64,000 bases of DNA. Source: Rhodobacteraceae bacterium Alg238-R152 (lineage in GTDB: Bacteria > Pseudomonadota > Alphaproteobacteria > Rhodobacterales > Rhodobacteraceae). Both the position numbers and the translations under genes were made by a program. The notes under the pieces are model-generated. The model saw only the letters and a list, made by a program, of their open reading frames with translations, searched no databases and had not been told where the DNA came from. The DNA lies in contig UNRJ01000003.1 in assembly GCA_900537125.1 (NCBI GenBank), positions 1-64,000 of the forward strand, written 5' to 3'. Below, piece after piece: positions 1 through 9,339 of this stretch (positions within the stretch are counted from its first letter, which is position 1; the number at the start of each line of letters is the position of its first letter).

Positions 1-780
<780 letters not shown>

Positions 781-887
781 CAGTAAAAGACAGACTTTTA
801 CCAGACACATCAAAAGCATACACACAACACAATACAGTCGTACATGACTTGGACACCAACGATATCAAGTGAAACCAACCAGGGTGC

Positions 888-910
888 TCAAGTAGCCCCC
901 CGGCCGGTAG
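888..910 (+). repeat. rRNA spacer repeat, copy 1
   Basis: A block of about 23 bases in the 23S-5S spacer, beginning CTCAAGTAGCCC and ending CGGTAG, recurs in the 5S-tRNA spacer at 1170-1192 with about two mismatches. Both copies follow a shared AAACCAACC. The GC-rich half can fold on itself. It is probably an rRNA processing or spacer element; its function is inferred only. Confidence 0.6.
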
Positions 911-936
911 CACAAATATCATGAGGCCGTTTACTC

Positions 937-1053
937 GGTTTGGTGATCATAGCGCGAGTGAAACACCCGGTCCCATCCCGAACCCGGAAGTTAAGCACCG
1001 TAGCGCCGATGGTACTGCATCTTAAGGTGTGGGAGAGTAGGTCATCGCCAAAC
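937..1053 (+). rRNA. rrf: 5S rRNA
   Basis: The gene has the expected length of about 117 bases. The ends GGTTTGGTG and CGCCAAACC pair to form helix I. The conserved core CCCATCCCGAACCCGGAAGT is at about 970-990 and TGGGAGAGTAGG at about 1030-1041. It lies about 155 bases after 23S and 155 before tRNA-fMet, in the same transcription unit. The ends are defined by the terminal stem and could shift by one or two bases. Confidence 0.96.
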
Positions 1054-1169
1054 CTATTAAACGACCTCACGTATCTCTCAAGACGATAACAAAAATACCT
1101 TCAGTACACTCAATACGTCCTGAAGGGCGACAGATCTCAAAAACCAACCGGTAAAGAGATCAAGTAGGC

Positions 1170-1192
1170 CTCAAGTAGCCCTCCGGGCGGTA
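1170..1192 (+). repeat. rRNA spacer repeat, copy 2
   Basis: Second copy of the spacer motif at 888-910, now between 5S rRNA and tRNA-fMet: CTCAAGTAGCCC, then TCCGGGCGGTAG. A partial extra CAAGTAGG precedes it. It shows that both spacers carry the same short element, consistent with a shared processing signal or duplicated spacer DNA. Confidence 0.6.
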
Positions 1193-1208
1193 GGCCAACA
1201 TAAAGCGT

Positions 1209-1284
<76 letters not shown>

Positions 1285-1285
<1 letters not shown>

Positions 1286-1361
1286 ACACTAATTAGACAG
1301 ATCAGTGACTTAACAGCCACCCAAGGGTGCGCTTCGGCGTTCGTAAAACTCCGGTGGACGG
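1285..1361 (+). repeat. Left copy of diverged direct repeat flanking the accessory region
   Basis: The stretch TAATTA...ATCAG...CTTAACAGCC..CCAAGGG...CGTTCGT reappears in the same orientation at 9091-9164, about 65-70% identical by eye. On the minus strand both copies read TNA-x(2-3)-PW-x-A-x-K, so they may be related coding remnants, not a site. Copy 1 overlaps the end of the recombinase remnant. Confidence 0.5.
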
Positions 1362-1528
1362 GTTGAAGTTTGGATAGCTCCGCTGAAACTTGGGTGCTAT
1401 CCGACGAAGTAGCAACCGACAGAATACCTGCCAGGTCACCGATGAGATCGATGGTCAGCTCCTCACCCGACTCATTAGGTGTGAGGACGACTTTATCGAT
1501 CAAGGTACGCAGATGCTGTGAAGCTTAC
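1306..1528 (-). pseudogene. Serine recombinase C-terminal remnant
   Basis: The minus strand reads LRTLIDKVVLTP followed by LTIDLIGDLAGIL, the hallmark C-terminal segment of large serine recombinases (resolvase/invertase superfamily). Everything upstream is missing: an in-frame stop sits just before this stretch at about 1525, where the oppositely oriented amidohydrolase fragment begins. No catalytic N-terminal domain is present, so the fragment cannot be active. Its place beside tRNA-fMet suggests an old integration event. The sequence after GDLAGIL is not recognised. Confidence 0.65.
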
Positions 1529-1829
1529 CGATCTTCTGAACGATCTGGAGCAGCGCAAACTACAGCTTAAGGACCTGACCCTGCGCACCCAGTGGTTCAG
1601 CTCGGAAGAGTTGATGATCCAGGCGACCGGCTACGGCGGAGCGACCGTTGCACTGACTGGTAAACGCAACCCTTAGGGGACGCTGGGCGTGATTGCCGAG
1701 GGCGCAATGGCGGATCTCCTGATCTACAATCAGAACCCGCTTGAAGATGTCTCGATCATCGAAGATTTCGCCAACAACCTGACTTTCCTCATGAAGGATG
1801 GCCAGGTCCACTAGGACATCATCGAATAA
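1512..1829 (+). pseudogene. Amidohydrolase (metal-dependent hydrolase) C-terminal remnant
   Basis: One reading frame gives EELMIQATGYGGATVALTGKRNP, a stop, then LGVIAEGAMADLLIYNQNPLEDVSII and LTFLMKDGQVH. This is the typical C-terminus of imidazolonepropionase-like amidohydrolases: GKRNPY, GVIEEGAYADL, NPLEDI and MKDGKI in order. In-frame TAG codons lie at 1674-1676 and 1812-1814 where intact members have sense codons. About 300 residues including the metal-binding histidines are absent. It was probably a periplasmic or cytoplasmic hydrolase linked to the sulfatase/porin genes that follow. It is a decayed fragment. Confidence 0.75.
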
Positions 1830-1886
1830 CCAGGATGGCCCCCGCTTCAATTGGACCGGGGGCCAGTTCCTCTGACAGAACACGGA

Positions 1887-3076
1887 ATGAAGATGCTTGG
1901 TTTTAAAGTATATTCAGCGGCGGCCCTGGGGGCTGTCTCATTGGTTTTGGGATCTGCCGAATTGTATGGTCAGGACAACACCGGATTTGGCGGGCCTTCC
2001 AGTGTATCTGGAGCCTTGTCGGAGCAAACGCCACGCTGGCACTTGCTCGAGAGCCTGAACATCGATTTGACTATTCCATCTTGCTTCAGGGGGCGTCTGA
2101 AAGCCTTGGGGAAATGGGAGCGGCCGGTGGTGTTGCAAGGGTTTATGGCTCTGCCAGCCTGTTTGGGGGCGACACAGGATCTACCGGTTCACTGGTGTTC
2201 AAACAGGAAAACCGACACAAGTTGGGAACAGATATCGCCCCTCAAAGCTTGGGCTTTCAAACCGGATATGTCGGCCTGACGTCGTTGACCTACAGTGATG
2301 TTGATTGGGTGTTGACCAACCTCTATTGGCAGCAGTCAAGCAAAGACAATCGTTTTGCTTTCGTTGCCGGGATCACGGACACGACTGACTATGTCGACGT
2401 ATGTCAGCTTGGAAACCCTTGGGCTGAGTTCTCGAATCATATATTTTCAACCAACCCGACTATACCCGTGCCGGATCAGGGTTCTGGTGCAGCCATATCT
2501 GCGCACTGGGGCCAGAACGGCTATGTCTTGGCAGGTATCGCTGACGCGAATGGGGATCCAGGTGACCCGGGCAACCCGCTGTCCAGTTTTTTTGAAACCG
2601 GTGAATACTTCAGCCATGTTGAAGTCGGTTGGGTGTCTTCTTGGGAAAACAGGTTCCGCGACAACATTCACCTGACACTATGGCATTCGGACCCGCGGTC
2701 GGCAATTGGCGTTCCAAATGGTCATGGGGCCGCACTTTCGGCAAGTTGGAAAACCTCTGAGCGTTTGACGCCTTTTGCCCGTATTGGCTATGCCGACGGT
2801 GGAGGGTCTTTGCTTGACCGATCAGCGAATTTCGGGGTTGGGATTACTCCGAAGCGGACGCAAGACCAGATTGGCATTGGTGTCAACTGGGGGCGGCCCA
2901 TTCGCGTCAGCTATGCGACCACGTCTACGCAGACGGCCATCGAAGCCTACTACCGTTGGCAAGCGCTTGATTGGCTAAAAATCACGCCTGATATTCAGTA
3001 TGTGAGCAATCCAGCTCTTAATCCCGGCGCGCCTTCTATATGGTATCTCGGTTTGCGGATCCGAGCAGTATTCTAA
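1887..3076 (+). pseudogene. OprB-family carbohydrate porin, frameshifted
   Basis: Starts at ATG 1887 with a signal peptide (MKMLGFKVYSAAALGAVSLV..) and the mature N-terminus QDNTGFGGPSSVSG. The frame is lost at about 2064-2075: the first frame reads NIDLTIPSC, whereas the next frame continues SILLQGASESLGEMGAAGG and then runs open to 3076, ending LGLRIRAVF. Features of OprB-type porins are ENRHKLGTDI, TYSDVDWVLTNLYWQQ and a C-terminal aromatic Phe for barrel assembly. The role would be sugar or oligosaccharide diffusion across the outer membrane. The total length of about 395 residues suits the family. A single indel separates it from an intact gene, so a sequencing error is possible, but the neighbouring decay favours a pseudogene. 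Confidence 0.8.
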
Positions 3077-3090
3077 CGGTATCAGTCCCA

Positions 3091-3450
3091 TCAGCGCCAA
3101 TCACTGGGGATGCAATTCGTCCAAGATCTAAAGGCACGGTTGAAGTTGCTGGAATTGCTATACCTCAACCGGTTTGCAATTTCCGTTATGGTCAGGTCGG
3201 TTTGCATCAGCATCGTTCGGGCACAACGAAAACGTTCTTCCTGAAGTAAATCGGAAAAGGTCGTGCAGTGCTGAGCCAGCAGCCTTTGTAGCGAACGAAC
3301 ACTTGTGCCAAGCGCCGAGGCAAAGCTGCCATAAAAGCTGAGGCTTTGGGGCAAGACGATTTCCCCGACTATTTGAGCCTCAGTTTCTCTGGTGTTGATG
3401 CAACCAACCACTTTTTGGTCCGTCCAGTTTGGAACGCGAAGAAATGGTCC
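3091..3450 (-). pseudogene. AraC-family transcriptional regulator, C-terminal fragment
   Basis: About 120 codons on the minus strand contain the AraC double helix-turn-helix: ALGTSVRSLQRLLAQHCTTF (first helix region), then LTITEIANRLRYSNSSNFNRAF (second HTH with the usual YSNSSNFNRAFRSW) and a truncated end IPSDWR. Intact members have about 320 residues with an N-terminal effector domain. Here the frame closes at a TGA near 3457, and the phosphatase remnant begins on the opposite strand at 3426. It ends 14 bases from the convergent porin gene, so it may once have regulated the porin/hydrolase cluster. Confidence 0.75.
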
Positions 3451-4123
3451 GGGCGCTCAATCTGACGTAGGTGGATTTGTTTGCCTTTCTTGATGCGGAA
3501 GTCGGACGGGACAATGTGCTTTACGTCCTATCTCAGATCACGGGATGCCGGAGATGCCCGAGTTCACGGCCAGTTTTGGTCACCGGACAGCGCGCAGCGG
3601 ACATACTGCGATCATGTTTGATCACAACGCCGAAATTGAAGAAGCGCTTGGCGTAAAGAACGCGATCAAGGCGTTCTTCCGCCCCTACTTCTACTACGAC
3701 CACGACAACATTGCCGTCTCTGGTGTTAATACTCGTGAGATTGACCGCCTGATTGTTCAGGCAATGTCGGATCGCGAAGGCATCGACATTGCGATGCCCA
3801 ACGTGCCTTTGTCAGAACAGCGCGGTGATTTTGTCGAAGCGCCCATCCGCAACTACTTTCATCTGGCCCGTTCGGGTGACGTTTACGTTGTAAAGTCACC
3901 GTACTCCTTCCTGCTGGACCCAGGGGCTGTGGCGGTCATGCATGGTTCGCCCTGGCGGTAGGACACCCATGTCCCCGTCATTTTTTCAGGCCATGGCATC
4001 GCGCCGCGCAAGATTGATCGGCGTATTTCAACCACGGATGTGGCGGTCACCTTGGCAGACATGTTTGGCACGACACAGCCAAGCGGTACCTCTGGCCAGG
4101 TGCTTAAAGAGGCCTCCAGGTAG
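3426..4123 (+). pseudogene. PafA-like alkaline phosphatase family protein, C-terminal fragment
   Basis: Only the last 230 or so residues of a roughly 550-residue phosphatase remain. They read SLEREEMVRALNLT, stop (TAG 3468-3470), VDLFAFLDAEVGRDNVLYVLS, a one-base frameshift near 3533, then DHGMPEMPEF in the next frame, and later VMHGSPWR, stop (TAG 3959-3961), DTHVPVIFSGHGI, ending at 4121-4123. The DHG and HGSPW..D.HVP motifs supply metal ligands in the alkaline phosphatase/sulfatase superfamily. The nucleophile-bearing N-terminal half is gone. Two stops plus a frameshift show clear decay. Confidence 0.8.
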
Positions 4124-4137
4124 GTTCCGAAAAACGC

Positions 4138-4189
4138 CACCTTCTCAGCTGTCTGCCCCATTTGGGTTGGGCAACTGCTGAGAAGGGTG
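4138..4189. terminator. Strong hairpin between phosphatase remnant and beta-barrel gene
   Basis: The arms CACCTTCTCAGC (4138-4149) and GCTGAGAAGGGTG (4177-4189) pair over 12 bases with one bulge and enclose a 27-base loop that holds a small CCCCA/TGGG-type helix. There is no clear T-tract on either side. It lies just after the stop of the minus-strand barrel gene at 4209, so it is most likely that gene's terminator or an mRNA 3' stabiliser. Confidence 0.5.
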
Positions 4190-4208
4190 CCTTGCGTAGG
4201 GTTCTGAT

Positions 4209-5015
4209 TTAGAAGAAGAACTTCACCCCAACATATGGTCCATGTTGCGTTGTGTCATAGGCGAATGAGCCTCCTGAAAGCGTGGTTGAGTAATCCATGC
4301 TGTAGTAGCGATAGCCAAAAGTGATCGCAGTGTTGTCCCATGGCTGGTAGTCAAAGCCTAGGTTGGCGCCGACTTGCAGGTCGTTGCCGCCAGCGCCGAA
4401 GCCTCCCAGATCAACAGATGCAATTGTGGTCCATTTGTCGTTCAGGCGCCACATTCCGCGTGCCCCCACCACAGGTTCCCACCAGCCTTCGTTGCCACCA
4501 GCAGTGGGCGCTGGTCCGATGTTCACCTCCTGCTTCAGACTATTGTAACGTACACCGCCCTGCAGATCGACAGCGTAGCGCTGAGAGTTATCACCATAGG
4601 TGCCATTGGCAATCCGGTAAGCCCCCAAAAGTGCGAGCCATTTTTGGCGCACCGTTACATCGAAAACTGCACTGCCCGGGCCGGGTAAGTTCCCGTCCGC
4701 TTCAATGGCAACGTAGTTAGCATCGAAGATCAGGCCAAAGTCATTGTTCCAGGCCTCATATCTCCCAGCGGCTGCGAAATCGAGCAAATCCAGGACGTCC
4801 CCTAGGTCCAGATCAATTGGCACCGAATTTCCGTTGATCGTTGACGTCCCTTTTGTCCGGACCGGCGCAAAAAGATACGCGGCGATTGCGTGACGCCATC
4901 CCGTCTCAGACTGACCTGGTGCAGGCAGGGATTGGGCAGTGGCCGCCAGTGGAGCAAAAAAAGCAATGGCTGAACCTGTGGCTGCAATGAGATGACAAAG
5001 GGATAGTCGTTTCAT
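4209..5015 (-). CDS. Outer-membrane beta-barrel protein, function unknown
   Basis: A 268-residue protein. The first 28 or so residues form a Sec signal peptide ending APLAATA-QS. The rest is rich in alternating aromatic/polar strands (RHAIAAYLFAPVRTKG, YEAWNNDFGLIFDANYVAIEADG, FGYRYYSMDYSTTL) and ends in VGVKFFF, a BAM-type C-terminal aromatic signal. It resembles small single-chain barrels found next to sulfatases and porins in marine alphaproteobacteria; no substrate can be named. It is transcribed away from the DUF3179 gene, with 291 bases between them for divergent promoters. It looks intact, unlike its left-hand neighbours. Confidence 0.8.
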   Translation of the reverse strand: MKRLSLCHLIAATGSAIAFFAPLAATAQSLPAPGQSETGWRHAIAAYLFAPVRTKGTSTINGNSVPIDLDLGDVLDLLDFAAAGRYEAWNNDFGLIFDANYVAIEADGNLPGPGSAVFDVTVRQKWLALLGAYRIANGTYGDNSQRYAVDLQGGVRYNSLKQEVNIGPAPTAGGNEGWWEPVVGARGMWRLNDKWTTIASVDLGGFGAGGNDLQVGANLGFDYQPWDNTAITFGYRYYSMDYSTTLSGGSFAYDTTQHGPYVGVKFFF

Positions 5016-5306
5016 GTATTTGCTCCATTACTTAAAAAATATCACCACAACTGTAGGCACAAAATGCGTTGGCCTCCAAAGGCAAAAAATACGTCGTTCC
5101 AAAATCTGAAAAAGAGCGCGTCAAATTTCCTTCTGCTCTCATTGGCTGCCTATTTCTGTGTATTTCGAGGTTGAGTGAGGCTGACGCAGCGCAATGCGCC
5201 TAAAAAATTCGCACAAAACTCGAAGGTTGCGTCAAGCGATCAACCCGCACTACGGTGATCAGAGAACGCGCACGTCATTGCTGAAAACTCTGTTTAGGAG
5301 GCACGA

Positions 5307-6518
5307 TTGGCCGAACTCGCATTTTACGTCACGACTGCATTTTCAGTCTTGGTCGCTCTTTTCTATTTTCGCGACTTGGGAGACATCCCGCAGCTCTTCA
5401 TAACAACCAAACGCAAAAATGTGGATCGGTTCATACGACATGAATACCGTTTTCTGGCTCTGGGCCTCGGCGCTTGGTTATTGTCCGCGGTCGCGCACCT
5501 TGGGTTTGAAGCGGGTGCGAGTTGGGTGTTTTGGGTGGGAACCATCCTCACTCTTGGTTTGATCGCGTTTACCTGGATTTATGTTCATCTTGGTCTTCGC
5601 AATCAAAAGGACAAAGCGCTGTTCTACAGTATTGAAGATGCAAAAGAATTTGTTAGCCCTACCACACAGGTGATTGTGTTGGAAAACAACGGAGTGGCAC
5701 GGGCCCACCCGCAGTCCCAGATCATGCGTCCACATTTGGCTGGAACCAAAGAAGGTCTGGACGGTGAAAATGTTGTCTTGACGTTTTGTGCCATCGCGAA
5801 TTTGGGCTTGGGGTATACGCCGGAAGTAGAAGGCCAAAACATAGATTTGGAGGTGCTTGCGCAACACGGCAATAATCTGGTGCTGCGCGACAACAACACT
5901 GGCGAGCCGCTTCAGCAAATCTATGGCTTTCGCGCCAAGGATCAGGACGTTAGTACCGATGGTCCTGCCTGCCCATTGCGGCCATCGCTGACAATGCGGA
6001 CTTGGCCCACCTTCCGCATGACATTTCGGGGCTTTCAAAAAGCTTATCCGGAGGGCCAGGTCTTCCTGAACAAACCGCCGTCCAATCCCTTTCTATTCCT
6101 ATTGGATATGGCGATGGAACTTGCGTTCACAGCGACAATTCAAAAGCACCACACCGAAGCCAAACCAGTCATGCAGAACCTAGAGAGACCAATCGATCCA
6201 CGTTTGCCAACAAAGTCCTATGTGTGGGGCGTGAACATTGGAGATGACGCGTGTTGTTGGACAGATGATTTTGTTGTCGAGAATGGCGGCGTGATTAATA
6301 CCGACGTTGACGGCCAAGCGCTTGTTCTGTCGTGGGATCCCATTTTTGAAAGCCTGAACGTTTGGATCAACGACACGGGAAAACCAGTAAATCAAATCGA
6401 TTTTTGGGGCAAAGCACCTGATGCCGATCTGCAGAGGTCTCCCGATGTGAAGCCTGGAATGTTCTGGCACGTCTGGGCCGAATTTTTCCCGCACACTGAT
6501 ATCAATCGTGTTGACTAA
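5307..6518 (+). CDS. DUF3179-like membrane protein
   Basis: 403 residues. The start is TTG at 5307, chosen because AGGAGG at 5297-5302 sits at the right distance and no ATG follows until deep in the protein. The N-terminus has about three membrane segments (residues 3-20, 46-66, 73-93), followed by a soluble region with VLENNGVARAHPQSQIM and VVLTFCAIANLGLGY, resembling the TYC-x(3)-NSG pattern of DUF3179 proteins. The biochemical role of DUF3179 is not known to me. It lies 195 bases before the sulfatase in the same direction and may be co-expressed with it. Confidence 0.65.
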   Translation: MAELAFYVTTAFSVLVALFYFRDLGDIPQLFITTKRKNVDRFIRHEYRFLALGLGAWLLSAVAHLGFEAGASWVFWVGTILTLGLIAFTWIYVHLGLRNQKDKALFYSIEDAKEFVSPTTQVIVLENNGVARAHPQSQIMRPHLAGTKEGLDGENVVLTFCAIANLGLGYTPEVEGQNIDLEVLAQHGNNLVLRDNNTGEPLQQIYGFRAKDQDVSTDGPACPLRPSLTMRTWPTFRMTFRGFQKAYPEGQVFLNKPPSNPFLFLLDMAMELAFTATIQKHHTEAKPVMQNLERPIDPRLPTKSYVWGVNIGDDACCWTDDFVVENGGVINTDVDGQALVLSWDPIFESLNVWINDTGKPVNQIDFWGKAPDADLQRSPDVKPGMFWHVWAEFFPHTDINRVD

Positions 6519-6713
6519 ACCAAAGGGGAGGCGTGGTGATCAACAATCAGAGACGCTTCTCTTTTGCAAACTTCAATTAGGAAGGTCGCTGATGCAACGC
6601 GTCCTTCCAAACAGGTTTTTCGCGCTCAAACCAGCGCTCTGCGTATGCGATTTGCAGTTCACGCGAGCGGATATTGATAGATGCCATTTGAACCACAAGG
6701 AGGAAAAGACGCC

Positions 6714-8396
6714 ATGAGATTTCCACTCGCAACACTCCTGAAAGGAGTGTCCGCTGCTGCGCTGCTCTGGTCTGGAACCACAGCCCATGGCGAAATTGTT
6801 CGCGACGCCGAATACTACATCCTGGAGGAACAGAACCGGGATCGATGGACCGCTGAGGATGAAGCGCTGGACAAAGCGCTTGCAGAATTCCGGGATAGCA
6901 ACAACGGCAAGCCGCCTAACATTTTCTACATTTTGATTGATGACATTGGGTTTGGCGACCTGGGCAACCCGACGCTGAACGCGGTCCGTGGCTATGAAAC
7001 ACCTGCGATCAACGAGTTTGCCCGTGAAGGGATGCGCTTAGCGCGTATGTACACTGAACCGTCTTGTACGCCCACACGAGTGGCGTTCATGACCGGCCGA
7101 CAGCCTCATCGCAACGGCATGGGGAACACGGCAGTAGACATTTCTGGGTTCGGCTTGGCTGGCAAGGAGGTAACATTGGCCGAGGTGCTTTCTGACGTCG
7201 GCTACAACACCTCACACGTTGGCAAGTGGCACATGGGGGACATCAAAGAATCCTGGCCTAATTTTCAGGGCTTTGACTATGCAGCCTTCCCAATCCATCA
7301 GCAGGGCCAGTTGACGATTTATCACGACGATGCCGCTGATGAGGAGGTATCTATTGGGATTGGCGATAACAACTACGATGGTCGCTACACGCTGGATGGG
7401 TGGTTGCGTACCGACGCCTCCGCCATGGTCACTGGCGTTGAAGGGCGGCGGGACCAAAACGTCAATGAAGTCCATATGGAAGCCGGTGAACGGTGGACTG
7501 AGGCAAAGTACCACGACATGAATGTACGCTACTTTGAGCAAACGCGGGAGCAACTGCAGTCGCTCGCGGCCAAGGATGAACCGTTTTTCCTCCAGTTCTG
7601 GCCGCTGTATCCGCTGGTCGGGCCAAGGACCACCACCGACGAATACACAACGCCTAATGGCGGCACATACGTTGAAAAGATGAAACTGGTGGATCAGTGG
7701 ATTGGTGAGCTGATGGCGGAGATGGACACATTGGGTGTTGCCGACAACACCATCGTGATCATCATGGGCGACAATGGCCACTTCACCAAGTATTCGCCAG
7801 GTTCGGGGTATACCCCGATGCTCTACCGCGGCGGCAAGGGAGAAACGCTTGAAGGCGGCGTGCGGGTAGACGCATTTGTGCGCTGGCCCGATATGATCGA
7901 GGCGGACACCATCGCCAATGATATCTTTCACGTCACTGATTTTTTTACCACGTTTGCGCGGATTGGCGGCGCGATGGCAGGCGTTCCAACTGATCGTATC
8001 ATCGATGGAATTGATCAAACATCTATGTTGATGAATGGGGATTCACATGGCCGACGTGACTACGTTTTCCTGTACAATATTGGAAAGCTCGAAGCGGTTA
8101 TTAAAGAGCAGTACAAGCTCGCAATTCCTGGCGGCAACATCGACAATGCAATCTTGGCCGATTTCTATGACTTGTTCCGGGATCCTCAGGAAAAGTATCC
8201 GGTCTCCACTGAGATCGGTGCTTGGGGGGGAGCGAAATTTGTGCGGATGATACAGCGTCATTTGCAACGCAAGGAAGCTTACCCCAGCGAGGGACCTGCA
8301 ATCGGTATGCCTTATGAAGGGATAGATAACTTGCGCCCGGAAACTGTGGAGGCCGTGCAGGAGTTTCTCTACATGACCCAGACGCCTAAGCGGTGA
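6714..8396 (+). CDS. Periplasmic arylsulfatase, Cys-type (formylglycine)
   Basis: 560 residues. ATG 6714 is preferred over an in-frame ATG at 6681 because AAGGAGGAAAAG lies just before it and it opens directly into a signal peptide (MRFPLATLLKGVSAAALLWSG, cut near TTAHG-E). N-terminal metal ligands are at IDDIGFGD (residues 75-82). Cys118 in CTPTR is the formylglycine site (CxPxR), followed by MTGRQPHR. The further motifs GKWHMG and IIMGDNGH complete the type I sulfatase active site. It hydrolyses organic sulfate esters, possibly from algal polysaccharides. Maturation needs a formylglycine-generating enzyme, not seen here. The remnant hydrolase and porin genes upstream suggest a former sulfate-ester utilisation locus. 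Confidence 0.92.
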   Translation: MRFPLATLLKGVSAAALLWSGTTAHGEIVRDAEYYILEEQNRDRWTAEDEALDKALAEFRDSNNGKPPNIFYILIDDIGFGDLGNPTLNAVRGYETPAINEFAREGMRLARMYTEPSCTPTRVAFMTGRQPHRNGMGNTAVDISGFGLAGKEVTLAEVLSDVGYNTSHVGKWHMGDIKESWPNFQGFDYAAFPIHQQGQLTIYHDDAADEEVSIGIGDNNYDGRYTLDGWLRTDASAMVTGVEGRRDQNVNEVHMEAGERWTEAKYHDMNVRYFEQTREQLQSLAAKDEPFFLQFWPLYPLVGPRTTTDEYTTPNGGTYVEKMKLVDQWIGELMAEMDTLGVADNTIVIIMGDNGHFTKYSPGSGYTPMLYRGGKGETLEGGVRVDAFVRWPDMIEADTIANDIFHVTDFFTTFARIGGAMAGVPTDRIIDGIDQTSMLMNGDSHGRRDYVFLYNIGKLEAVIKEQYKLAIPGGNIDNAILADFYDLFRDPQEKYPVSTEIGAWGGAKFVRMIQRHLQRKEAYPSEGPAIGMPYEGIDNLRPETVEAVQEFLYMTQTPKR

Positions 8397-8404
8397 TTAA
8401 GATC

Positions 8405-8431
8405 CAGGCACTTGCATATCGCGGGTGCCTG
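8405..8431 (+). terminator. Hairpin after the sulfatase gene
   Basis: CAGGCAC (8405-8411) pairs with GTGCCTG (8425-8431) just after the sulfatase stop. There is no T-tract, so it is a weak terminator or 3' stabilising hairpin. Confidence 0.35.
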
Positions 8432-8550
8432 AGTAACGCGCTGATGGACTGTGTCAGGTTCGTTGGCGCGTGTCTGCATCTGACTTGGAACAACCCTATA
8501 GTTCGGAATGGCAAGGAATGCATGCACAGGCTATGCTTTTGGTGCGTCAC

Positions 8551-8960
8551 TTAGTACTTAAAACGCAGGCCCAGCCCGATCCCTTTGTCAAACGGCCGGT
8601 CCGCTCCTAAGCCGACAAGCATCTCTCCATAAAATGCAACTTTGCGGTTTATGTTGTATCCGATCTGTACCTCAGCCGTGGCTGGGGTCGTTTTCGAGTT
8701 TCAGTCGTAAGGAACAATTAGATCCAACTTAGCCCAATAGCTCTCCGCAAATGGCTGCAACGCAATCAATCTCGCAGCAGTCAAACTTACTCCATCACCC
8801 AATGTCTGCTTCGGGCAGGCTGCTTTGCAGAAACAAGCGCGTGGCCAATAATTGCAAGGGGCCGATTGCCACCTAATGGAATTTGTTTTCAGGCAATTGT
8901 TGGGGATGGTACCCGCACATTGTTCACTTTGCGCAAGCAGTGTCCAAATCGAGCTCCCGC
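8551..8960 (-). pseudogene. Outer-membrane beta-barrel protein remnant
   Basis: The minus strand ends with NRKVAFYGEMLVGLGADRPF and GIGLGLRFKY, a barrel C-terminus with a terminal aromatic. Reading back, the same frame has a TGA at 8701-8703 (after LDLIVPYD, where Trp is expected). Near 8797 the reading shifts by one base, with VAIGPLQLLATRLFLQSSLPEADIG in the other frame, and further stops lie beyond. At least one frameshift and two stops make it non-functional. It may have been a counterpart of the intact barrel at 4209. The 5' limit is approximate. Confidence 0.6.
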
Positions 8961-9090
8961 ACCTAGGTCGAAAATTCTCATGCACACACGCCAATTGGCA
9001 ACTGATCCCCCAGATCAATCGAATAACGTCTGTACCTAAGCTCTATCATAACCTCGAGGGCGTCGCAGAAAATTCGACGCCCGAAAACAA

Positions 9091-9164
9091 AATTAATTAC
9101 ACATATCAGAAGCTTACCAGCCGTCCAAGGGCGGTTCTACGCGTTCGTTCGCAAGCCGGACAAG
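9091..9164 (+). repeat. Right copy of diverged direct repeat flanking the accessory region
   Basis: Similar to 1285-1361 in the same orientation: TTAATTA..CA.ATCAG...CTTACCAGCC..CCAAGGG....CGTTCGT. On the minus strand it reads SGLRTNA, stop, NRPWTAGK against FTNAEAHPWVAVK in the left copy. It marks the right side of the accessory region, about 120 bases before the pnp terminator. From 8961 to 9284 nothing else was recognised. Confidence 0.5.
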
Positions 9165-9284
9165 TGCTGCGGAAATGTACTCCCGCCATTTCTGAAGTCA
9201 GCGTTGCATCGCCCCCCTAGTTGATTGTCTTTCTGTTCTGGGGAGTTCGCCCGCATCTTGGAGACGCTTCGGCGGACGGAATAG

Positions 9285-9318
9285 AAAAAGCCCCGGCGTT
9301 TCCACCGGGGCTTTCTAT
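9285..9318 (-). terminator. Rho-independent terminator of pnp
   Basis: AAAGCCCCGG (9287-9296) and CCGGGGCTTT (9305-9314) form a 10-bp stem with an 8-base loop. Read on the minus strand, it is followed by TTTTTCTATTCC. It lies about 25 bases after the pnp stop codon. Confidence 0.85.
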
Positions 9319-9339
9319 TTTCAGCAAGAGAGACAGAGC

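Noticed and set aside
1674-3961. In-frame TAG codons in several remnants, as if amber were recoded
   Set aside because: The barrel remnant at 8701 has TGA, and frameshifts occur in the same genes, so ordinary decay explains it. No suppressor tRNA was seen.
9173-9187. AAATGTACTCCCGC, resembling the tRNA-fMet 3' end AAATCCTACTCCCGC, as a possible attachment site
   Set aside because: Only nine bases match exactly before a gap, and the order of motif and repeat is not that of a simple att duplication. Too weak to call without comparison to an empty site.
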